Shown here one piece after another: positions 9,836 through 19,054 of a stretch of DNA of 64,000 nt. A model generated the notes under the pieces. That model was not told the origin of the DNA. It saw only the letters and a list, made by a program, of their open reading frames with translations, and made no database searches. Within the stretch, counting starts at the first letter, position 1. Every line of letters begins with the position of its first letter. The stretch comes from Gremmenia infestans (taxonomy: Eukaryota; Ascomycota; Leotiomycetes; Helotiales; Hamatocanthoscyphaceae), in the NCBI GenBank assembly GCA_032629725.1, contig JAFEVB010000002.1, forward strand, positions 2,728,001 to 2,792,000, written 5' to 3'. Both the position numbers and the translations under genes were made by a program.

Positions 9836-12683
9836 TGTCACAGGACTGGTCACATAACCCATCACGTGACATCGGCACATTGGCGTAGCACTAGCCTCTT
9901 GCTTAACCAGCTACCCGATTACTAGCTACCTTTTCCTAGCTACTATACTAGTTAGCCGAGCGCATATATATTTGCTCCTACTAACTATATTCTAGACTCT
10001 TTTTCTTTCCTTTTTAGCTTAGAATTATATTTGATTCGACCTTATACTAGGCTATGCTCTTAAGGATTCGTAATTATAATATTATTCTAAGCTCTTTAAA
10101 TAACTAATCCTAGCAAGGATTTTAAATTAAACGCATCTAATATAAACTACGACCTATATATAAAAAAGAAAAAAACCTACACCCCGAAATAGTATAAAAC
10201 CGAACTAATTAACCTCCCTAAAACGATTAACCCTATAAACCTAACCTAGTTAGACGCTATAGTTAACGAATAAATCCTGCCGCTGCTACGCTTTAGCACT
10301 ACTAGCTTAGTAGACCTAGGGGGTAAAGATAACACCTGCCTAGATAATACCCGCCTAGTAATATCTAGTAAACAAAAGACTAATAACCTTAATATAGCTA
10401 GTTCTAGTAAACCTAAGAAGAAGTTAATAAGATCTAAGTCTAAATCTAGACGCTTTATCTTTATTACGCTTATACGCAGCCTTAGTAGATTGGGACATAC
10501 TATATATATAGCCTAAGAATTAGAAGCTAACCTTAAAAAAGGTAATTTCTATAACTAGGTCTATAAGATAATTATCCTTTACTATAACACCTACACTTAG
10601 CTAATTATAATAGTCTCTACTAATAAGGAACTATAAGAACAAGTCTAATAACTTAAAGAGGTTATTACTACTCTATAAGCAAACTAAGAGGTATTAGACC
10701 AAGAGAATATTAATATCTAAGACTATACTAACCAAGTTAAACTCTAATAGAGAGCTGCTACTAAGGCTACCCTAGTACTAGTATAAACACCTTAGTTCTA
10801 TAAACTGCCTAATCTATCTTTATTCTTAGGATAGAAAGAAGACTTCTTTACTTTTAAGGATTAGATTATCTATATCTAAGAAAAGCTTTATAGTAATACG
10901 GACTTCTTTCTAAATAATAGCCTAAAGTTAGACTATATAGTAAGCTGTCTTTTTAGTAACGCTGCTAAGCATACCTCTCTATAACTTTAATTTAATGCTC
11001 CTAGTAAATACTAAACCGTTAAAGAACTGCTAGCCTACTTATATAAGATCTATAAAGACCCTAACTAAAAAGATAAAGCACGTCTATCCTTTAGGAACCT
11101 ATATATAAGAAACTATAATAATTTCTATTCTTTCTATACTAATTTCCTCTACCTATCTTTTAAAGCTAAGATTAGCCTAGCTAAACTTCTATATAAACTA
11201 AATAATAAGCTCTCTTTTAATCTCTAAGCCTAGGTCCTCCCTAAGTTCCTAGAGAAACCTACCTTTAATAATTTTACCTGCTACTATACTAATATTAATA
11301 CCTAGCTGCAGGTTATCGCAGGAAAATATAACTGCGTTAGGAGCTATAGCACTTATATATCTCCTTTCTTAGTTACTTCTTAAACCTTTACTAACTTGGC
11401 TTAGTGCCTCAGATTCCAACCGGAAGCATATTAACCTATCTTTTATACTTACCACCCGACCGCGCTAGCACTAGGCTAGCGCCGTCCTATATAGTCTTAG
11501 ACTCACACAGGACGTAAATGGAATAATAATAATAATAATAAACCTTTACTAACTAGATAATTATAACTACTATGCCTAGCTCTATTATTACCTCTACCTG
11601 CGTTATACCTACTACTAGCGCTAATAGGCGACCTTAATATAATAACCCTATAAAGCAGATGCTCTCCTAACTTAGCATCTATTTTAAATGCAAGAAACTA
11701 AGACACCTAGCTTATAACTGCCCGCAGAAAAAGCATATTACCTCTATTAAGAAGTTAGAGAACTTAGAAAATAAGAAACCCTAGGTTAAGACTTCTGCCT
11801 AGGGATATTTAAGATTAATATATAAGAGTTTAATCTTAGTTAATAGTTAGAAAGGAATATATTTAAGGTTTTATATATAATAGTAAATAATAGACTTAGA
11901 ATTAAAACCTCTTTACTAATTAATACTAGAGTAATAGAATATGCCTTTATTAATAGTGCTTTCGTAAAGCACGCTAAACGGTTTTGCAACGCTATCTAAT
12001 AACCCCTTTCTATACTATATAGAGTGCAGGGTTATAATAGTATATCTATATAATAGATTACCTATTTTATTTATCTAATATTATAAATCGCTAGCTAGAC
12101 CTAGTAATAGATCCCTTTCCTTATCCTAAACCTAAAAGGCTATAACCTTATTCTAGGAAAGAAGTAGCTAGCCTACTTCTATATACTTCTTAATTGCGCT
12201 AATAAGCAACTAATATAGATAGATAAAGCTTTTAATAGCAGTCCCTAGAACTGTATCTTAACTACTTATATAAGTTTCTTATAAAACATAACCCCTTTAC
12301 TATAATACTAGCAAGACGCTAACTATTGCATCTAGCTAATAGAAATTAAAACCTAGAAGCAGAAACGAAAACAAAAACGACCCTAAAAACCTATTATACT
12401 AAAATAGATCTTAAAGCAGGATTCCTTAATCTAAATAACTACCTCTACTAAGAGGGTAACTATTAACCTCTACTATATTAGAGCCTCTGCTATAAATCTA
12501 TACCTAAAGCGTTAAAATTATAAGGTCTACTAGACTAACCTCTATAAGATTAATAAGATCTTGAAAGAATAATAAAGGGACTTGCTTACTTAAAAAAAGG
12601 GTAAGATAGAAGAATAATAGACTAAGAGAAAGCTTCTTATATAGTACTATAACTACCTAGACATATTCTCTAAAGATTAATAT
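9836..12683 (+). mobile_element. Ty3/Gypsy LTR retrotransposon, 5' part only, RIP-mutated
   Basis: Begins with TGTCACAGGACTGG and a GC-rich CATCACGTGACATCGG stretch, typical of a fungal LTR 5' edge; the LTR's 3' edge is unclear. From about 10150 a gag-like frame can be followed with TAA/TAG at places where Gln codons are expected. A gag zinc knuckle lies at 11680-11721: FKC-x4-H-x4-C, with the first Cys codon reading TAT (a G-to-A change). Protease/linker remnants follow. The last recognisable motif is YLDIFSKD (about 12654-12677), which stands just before the reverse transcriptase in fungal Gypsy elements. The element stops there, against the LINE 5' end. Reverse transcriptase, integrase and 3' LTR are absent. 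A LINE 3'-end unit is inserted at 11397-11539. Confidence 0.78.
11397..11539 (+). mobile_element. LINE 3'-end unit U4 with perfect 15-bp target duplication
   Basis: This 143-bp insertion lies inside the Gypsy gag region. It starts TGGCTTAGTGCCTCAG, carries AACCGGAAGC, the GCGCTAGC-ACTAG-GCTAGCGC hairpin and the CGTCCT...AGGACG hairpin, and ends in (AAT)n. The host sequence AAACCTTTACTAACT is present on both sides (11382-11396 and 11540-11554). Duplication plus simple-repeat tail shows target-primed reverse transcription by a LINE machinery. Confidence 0.9.
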
Positions 12684-12685
12684 AA

Positions 12686-13050
12686 AAAACTTTTCCGATT
12701 TTCACGAATTCACCTATAACTTTTAAACCACCTAACCAAATCGCCCGATCGCGCTAGTATTCTGACCGCCTTGATCTTAGCTTTTATTTAATACCGCTTT
12801 CGAAGCAATCAGATAGAAAATAAGTAAAAGCGGTGCATCTAAAGGGTTTTTAACCCCTGTAGCCATAAATAAAACTTTTCCGATTTTCACGAATTCACCT
12901 ATAACTTTTGAACCACCCAACCAAATCGCCCGATCGCGCCAGCATTCTGACCGCCTTGATCTCAGCTTTCATCTGATACCGCTTTCGTAGCAATCGGACG
13001 GAAAATGAGTGAAAGCGGTGCATCCGAAGGGTTTTTGACCCCCTGTGGCC
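12686..13050 (+). repeat. Two tandem copies of the LINE 5' unit
   Basis: Unit 1 (12686-12864) and unit 2 (12871-13050) are the same ~180-bp sequence, period about 185 bp. Both contain ACTTTTCCGATTTTCACG and end in a CCTGTRGCC word. Unit 1 differs from unit 2 almost only by C-to-T and G-to-A changes. LINE copy A has a single unit (from 7447). The repeat could be a duplicated promoter/5' UTR monomer, or the stump of an older LINE. Confidence 0.8.
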
Positions 13051-13141
13051 GCCCAACCACCACCCTCCTCACCACCACAACTTCCCCGCCACCGGCATGC
13101 AGCGGCAGAAAATGATGATATAGTGATGGGCGCTAGCAATA

Positions 13142-14633
13142 ATGCCTCTTATAGCACCGACGACCTAGCAGCGCCTGTAGAGTAGGGATGCAGCCTGGCC
13201 AAAAGCTGCATCTGCGCCTGCAGCTGCATACGTGTTATCCGCAGAGCCGCATATTGCCAGCCCACACCGCTTCCCAACTGCCCAATCCAGCCAATTTAAT
13301 ATATCCAACCCATTTACCCCGAATATAAAGCGTAGACCAGCTACACCGCTTCCAAATCCGGCCAAAAACCCCCGATTTACTATCGAATCACCCTTAAATA
13401 AGGCTATAGCTAAGGCACGTGACCTTCTAGTTAAGGCTGCAGCTGCCGAACCAGACCGCCCTAAAACAAGACCAAATCCTTGATTTAATCGAGATCTTCC
13501 GCGAATATCTTGAAAAAAGGCTCTATTAAAAAGGTTTCTGCCATTTTAGCCAATGAGATCACGCATATGGAATCCGCTAGCCAAAAGCTAGAGGCCACCG
13601 CCCGGCAAATAACCGCTAAATCAATCGCAAACCCGAAAACCGACCTAAAAAGGCCTAGTACTGCCGCTCCGGACCGCCAAAACGGGCCGAAAAACGCTAT
13701 ACAGCCGAAAACCACTAAGGAGCCTTTACACCCGCCAAATCGGTCATATGCAGCCGCAGCAGGAAGCGCTAATCCCGATTCGGACTGGATTTTAGTTAAT
13801 TCAGCTAAAAAACCACGCCTACCGCCTAAACCAGCCGCTAAGAAGCCGATGACCAGCCGTAGACTTATCCTAATTAAGGATCCAATGGTCCAAAACGACG
13901 ATTTTTCAGCCTCTCACCGCCCGCAATACACTAAATGCCGCTTTTGCTAGTAAAGGAGTAAAAGGCCCTGTTATACTCTCTGTTTCCAAATCCCTACAGG
14001 CGAATCTAGTGGTCACAACCACAGAGGCCTATTCATCCGACTTTTTGCTAGCTAAAAATCGACGTCTGGACCCACATTTTGCCGGCTACACCGCCTAGAA
14101 GGATGTGGAATAGCATAAAATCGTGGCACACGGGATCCCCACTAGCGTTTTTAACCGCCAGACGGGATGGACCTTATAAAGGACGAAATACGGACTTTTA
14201 ATAAGGGTCTAACCCCTTTAGGCAACCCATACTAGATTTCATCGGCGAAAACCGCGTCTAAACAACCGCTGGATCCGTTGCAATCGCATTTGCTACGCCT
14301 GAAGAGGCTAGCGCCGCTATCCGAAATAGGCTATATATAGCTGGCATTTTAGTACGGTGTGAAAAGCACTATACGACGCGCCTAACCGCCCAGTGTATTA
14401 GGTGCCAGCGCTATGGCCACTTATCACACTACTGCCATAGAGAGGCTAGGTGCCAGCTATGCAGCGAACCACATCAGACGAAACAGCACATATGCACTAT
14501 ATGCAATGCGAAAACTAGCTATGCCCACCTTATCCTAAAATGCGCTAATTGCGGGGGTCCACATGCGGCTAGTTCAGCTGCATGCGAAGTGTATCAAAGC
14601 ATCCAATCAAAGGCTCCCGCATCCTCTCTATGA
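13142..14633 (+). pseudogene. LINE ORF1 (gag-like, CCHC zinc knuckles), disrupted
   Basis: The likely start is the ATG at 13142, in frame with two early TAG codons and with the long frame MLSAEPHIA... at 13232-13483. A frame change near 13490-13530 leads to a second long frame (13510-13950). Near the C-terminus, about 14390-14600, three Cys/His knuckles are readable: CIRCQRYGHLSHYC, CQLCSEPHQTKQHIC and CANCGGPHAASSAAC. These are nucleic-acid-binding modules typical of Tad/Jockey-type ORF1 proteins. The frame ends at TGA 14631-14633, overlapping the ORF2 start. Confidence 0.78.
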
Positions 14634-17600
14634 TAGGCGCTAGCACCAAAATCCTCCAAGTGAATTTAAATTCAGCCGCCCTATAATACAGAATCCGCTC
14701 TATAAGTGGCAATCGAGCTAGATATCGATATTATACTAGTTCAAGAGCCTTATATTATCACTAAAGATTTAGGTGAAATACGATCCATTTCACACTCCTC
14801 ATTCACTCAACTCTTCCCGAATAGGCCTAGCCTAGACTTCACACTACGCACAATGGCATATATTGCCAGGTCTTACCGCCCTAGGGTTGCCCTAGCCTCC
14901 GAATCGCTATACGATTCCGACTTCCAAGTGCTAGATATTATAGACCAAGACCATGCAATTAAGGTTTATAATATTTATAACGAAAAGCACCAATTACCTG
15001 ATTCGGATACCCGTACGCTAGCGCGGTGCTTATAGCAGCTTATACCGCCTCTCGATTCGGTATTTTGCGGGGACTTTAATGCCTATAACCCTTAGTGGGA
15101 CCCACTTTACGAGGCACGCGATATAGAGGGTATTGCGCTAGCAGACTGGATCGACTACCACGATTTAGCCCTCCTAAATACCCCTGGTATTAGCACCTTT
15201 CACCGCCCCCACATAGCTAGACCCACAAATATCGACCTCACGCTAGCCCATCGCTCTATAGCCAATCATATTCAAGACTGGGCTATAGTAGAGGATATAG
15301 GCTCCGACCATTTAGGTATAGTCTTTACTATCCAAGGATCCCGAATAGGCTTAGCCGATCCACAAGCCACCCGATTCGACACAAAACGCGCAGACTGGAC
15401 CAAATTTGGTGAAAAACTATTCTGCCAGCTATCACCGCTCCAGGATTCACTGCATCAGCTAAGCTATAGCTTAAGTCGTAACTATAGCTTAAAAAGCTTA
15501 GAGCAAATCGACGCTAAAACTAGCTATAAAGTAGCTTTGGACCAACTTGACGATATGGCGGAACGTTATACTAGCGCTATTTTATGCGCCGCACATGATT
15601 CCATACCCCAAATCCGGTTAGCGCCAAATGCCAAGCCGTGGTGGAACGATTCACTTAAAACACTCCGCCGAAACATGAAATCACGCTAGGCTAGCCTCTA
15701 TAAGAGCCTTTTCCGACCAGTCACATAAACGCTATACTAGCGCACGCAACATATACTTTCAGGCTATTAAAACAGCTAAAAAGGACCACTGGAACCAGTT
15801 TTTGGAAAAAGAGGATTCTAAATCGATTTTTAAAGCCCTAGCTTATACTAAGCCAAGGCGGTCTGAACTAGTGCCAAATTTAAAGCTTTCTGCCACTGAA
15901 TTTGCTACTACATTCACTGCTAAATGCAACCTCTTCCGCCAGACGCTTTTCCCTCCACCACCAGAAACGCCTAGCCTAAATTGGTCTAGTTACACTGCTT
16001 CTAGCGGCTGGAAGTGGCCTAAACTAGCTCTAGAGGAAGTCAAGCTAGCCTGTTCGAGTGAAATCAAATCCACTAGTCCTGGCCCCGACTATATCACTCA
16101 AACCATTATCACCTACGCATACTTAGCATGCCCTTCCCAGATTTCACTCCTTTTTGAGACGCTAGTTAATACAGGCTACCACCTAAAATGCTGGCGCCAA
16201 GCGAATTGCGCTATACTACGCAAAAACAATAAACCCGACTATAAGCAGCCTAGCGCATATCGACCTATTTCACTTCTTAGCTGCTTAGGAAAGGTTAGCG
16301 AAAGGATCCTAGCTAAGCGTCTAGCGTATCTAGCGGAAACCACTCCAAATCTGCTGCATCCAAGCCAAATTGGTGGTCGACTTAAAAAGTCGGCTATTAA
16401 CGCAGGCGCTATGCTAGCGGATTATGTCTATTCTAACCGCCAAAAGAAGAAGATTACTACTACGCTTCTACTAGACGTGAAAGGCGCATATAACCACGTA
16501 TCTAAGAATAGGCTCCTTATAGTGCTTAGGGACCTAGCACTTCCCGATTCGGTAATAAAGTGGGTCTCCTCTTTTATGAGCGGGCGGTCACTTAAGCTTC
16601 TATTCGATGGCTAATCAGACGAAAACCAGCCTATATAGACCGGCATACTATAAGGCAGCCCGATTTCACCTATCCTCTTTCCTTATTTATATAAGAGGCC
16701 TATTTAGGTCACCAGCAGTGAAATTTATCTCTTATGTCAACGATATCACTCTCTCTACCGCATCGACTAGCCCTAGGAAAAACGTTAAAATCCTGCAGCT
16801 AGTAGCTAGAGAGCTTTTTCAGCTAGCTAGCGAAAATGCAATCCAATTCGACCTAAAAAAGTTAGAGCTTATTCACTTCCATACGGGTGAAGCCGCTAAG
16901 CTAGCGCCACTTATACTCCTAGACGGTACTATAGTCCCTCTAAAACAGATAGTTAAATGGCTGGTATCCACTTTAATGCCCTATTACGATTTAAGGAGCA
17001 TATTACGATCCGTACCGCCCTAGCAAAATCCGCATTCGACGTATGTCTAGGCTAGCTAATAGCGAACAAGGGTCTTAGCCCCACCGCTTTCAGACAGCTC
17101 TATTTAGCATGTATTACTAGCATATCGGATTATGCATCGCCAATTTGGTAGCAGGGCCAAGCATACGCTAAAAGCATCTATAGCATCTCTAAAACCTAGC
17201 ACTACGCAAAATCCTAGGGACTTTTCGCACTAGTCCAATTCAGGCCATAGAGGTAGAAGCTAGCCTCTCACCGCCCGCAATACGACTAGATGCAGCCACC
17301 CGAAAATACGCCTTTCCGCCTAGCTAAGCTAAGTCCAGACCATCCAGTTAATCGATAAATCAGCATGCTAGCGATGCTAGCGATTCTAGCGATTCTAGCG
17401 ATTCTAGCGATTCTAGCTCTTTTAGCTCCCCTCCCAAATATGGTCTTTAGAGGATTGCTAGCACTATAGCACCACTGCTTAGCTCTAAAATCGAACCTAT
17501 TTAGCACTTCTATTTTGCCCCTTAGGGACCGCTCTATGCCCTGGGCTACGCATATCGCTAAACTGCCTAAAGCGGAGGCTGCCACAGCACACCGCCTCCA

Positions 17601-18524
17601 GCTACAGACGCAATCGCCAAATCGGGTGTTATACTATACTAGACGGGTCACAAATGCCAGATTCCACCGGCATTAGAGTAGGGACTAGCGGGGTATAGTG
17701 GCGCTAGACGCTTTACTAGCCTAGCTTATAATATCGGCCCACACCAAATTGTCTATAATAGAGAGCTAGAGGGGATTGCCCTAGCCTTTAAGAAACGCTA
17801 CTAGACTAGGTCCAAATCGGGATATTAAAGGTCTATATAGATAACCAGGCAGCGATTTATAGGCTAGCGCGGCCTTCCGATAATCCCGGCTAATCACAGC
17901 AAATTCGGGCTATTGCAGCAGCGGCTAAAGTAGCCTAAAATGGATCCACGCTAGCAATAGAGTGGGTCCCTAGCCACTAAGACATCGATGGCAATAAGGC
18001 AGCAGACAGACTAGCTAAAACAGGCTCCAAATCACTACCGACCACCCTAGACCGCCCTGGCTGCCACTACTAGTTATGCCTATATAGGTATAAAAATCAA
18101 CCAAATGCATCGACACGCGTGGTCTAGCGCTCTAGCTAGCGGCAAAGGCTACTATTTCGACTTTTTTAACCCTCGAATTCACTCCCGAATCCAGCTTCCC
18201 AAAGCGGCTAGATCCACTGCTAGCGCCTTCTTTCAGCTAAAGCTAAAACACGGCTATTTCGGCTCTTACCTAAAGAGGTTCAAACGCGCTAGCTCTGATC
18301 GATGCATATGCAACACTAACCAACCAGAATCGCTATAGCATCTTATACTAGCATGTAGTGAATATAAGGCGGAACGAGATATACTACGGTAGAACGTCCC
18401 GTTTAGGCTTAGTATGCAGAGCCTATTTAAGACGAAAATCGGACGATAGCATTTGCTAGTCTTTTTGCACGAAACCGGCATTAGCACCCGCAAATAGCGG
18501 CTGGAACAGGGCAGAATTTATTGA
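14630..18524 (+). pseudogene. LINE ORF2: endonuclease, reverse transcriptase, RNase H, CCHC; disrupted
   Basis: Starts ATGATAGGCGCTAGC and reads ILQVNLN, the usual first strand of an AP endonuclease. Endonuclease motifs: VQEPY (about 14745), FCGDFNAYNP (about 15065) and GSDHLGIVF (about 15300). Reverse transcriptase: AYRPISLLSCLGK (about 16255), LDVKGAYNHVS (about 16470) and SYVNDITLS (about 16730) where YVDD is expected. RNase H: DGSQ (17642), YNRELEGIALA (about 17755), YIDNQAAI (about 17835) and DIDGNKAADRLA (about 17980), giving the D-E-D-D set. A C-terminal CIC-x10-H-x4-C motif lies at about 18302-18353. About 1298 codons, normal for the Tad clade. Many TAG/TAA codons at Gln positions make it non-functional. 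Confidence 0.82.
17371..17415. repeat. 9-bp minisatellite GCGATTCTA x5 inside LINE ORF2
   Basis: Five head-to-tail 9-mers, the first with one variant base (GCGATGCTA), lie between the reverse transcriptase and RNase H regions. The unit keeps frame (9 = 3 x 3). Confidence 0.9.
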
Positions 18525-18786
18525 TGACTAAGCATTTATTACTATATATAACTTAGAAGCTATTTTGCCTACATCCACCGCCGAAAACCATCGATTTTAG
18601 CTAACTTTAGCTAAGAAGTCGAAAGAGCGCATTTGCAGCTTAAGGCTAAGCTATGCTAGCTGACCGCCTTTGCATTCTGCCACTTTTCGACCACTTTTCG
18701 ACCACTTTTCCTTTGTCTGTATAACTACTTTTAAGGCCCTAGGGGGATTTTGCTATGGCGTTTATTATTTTATGGACCTAGTCCGC

Positions 18787-18933
18787 ATTAGGCTTAGTGC
18801 CTCAGATTCCAACCGGAAGCATATTGACCTATCTTTTGTACTTACCACCCGACCGCGCTAGCACTAGGCTAGCGCCGTCCTACATAGTCTTGGACTTACA
18901 CAGGACGTAAATGGAATAAATAAATAAATAAAA
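18787..18933 (+). repeat. 3' unit of LINE copy B with twin hairpins
   Basis: Hairpin 1 is GCGCTAGC-ACTAG-GCTAGCGC (18855-18875), an 8-bp perfect stem with a 5-nt loop. Hairpin 2 has outer arms CGTCCT (18876-18881) and AGGACG (18902-18907) and an inner AGTC-TTG-GACT (18886-18896). A TAAA-rich tail follows. Each hairpin is still recognisable, with changes, in the copies at 9227, 9560, 9692 and 11397. 3'-terminal stem-loops are the usual recognition element for a LINE's own reverse transcriptase. Confidence 0.82.
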
Positions 18934-19054
18934 AGGGGCGGTTGAGTCACGTGCGTAGGCACCACGTGCCAAGCCTTAACATCGGGTGCAACCCGTTACA
19001 ATATTAAACTATCTTATAGATACTTTAATATTCTTCTATATATATTTGATTCTT
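18934..19054. other. Short spacer between LINE tail and oxoprolinase 3' end
   Basis: Holds two CACGTG palindromes 15 bp apart (18948-18953, 18963-18968) and the small inverted repeat CGGGT-GCA-ACCCG (18983-18995). These may be remains of another LTR or simply the gene's 3' flank. AT content then rises up to the oxoprolinase stop codon. Confidence 0.5.

Larger units (their letters stand above)
12686..18933 (+). mobile_element. Tad-like non-LTR retrotransposon (LINE copy B), full length but decayed
   Basis: Order: tandem 5' units, ORF1 (about 13142-14633), ORF2 (14630-18524), 3' UTR, and a TAAA-rich tail at about 18914-18933. ORF1 and ORF2 show the Tad-clade set: zinc knuckles, AP endonuclease, reverse transcriptase, RNase H and a C-terminal CCHC motif. 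In-frame stops are mostly TAG/TAA at expected Gln codons, and the reverse transcriptase motif reads YVND, as light RIP would produce. A frame change also lies near 13490-13530 in ORF1. The element is therefore inactive. It abuts the broken Gypsy element on the left; no target duplication could be recognised. Confidence 0.85.

Noticed and set aside
17286..17585. 99-codon minus-strand frame with RIARIARIA repeats
   Set aside because: It is the antisense of the GCGATTCTA minisatellite within the LINE ORF2; no protein support.
18787..18933. tRNA-like SINE promoter in the 3' unit
   Set aside because: The complement holds GGTTGGAATCT, two mismatches from a B box, and an A-box-like word upstream. 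But it points away from the tail end, opposite to a normal SINE, so I do not claim a pol III promoter.
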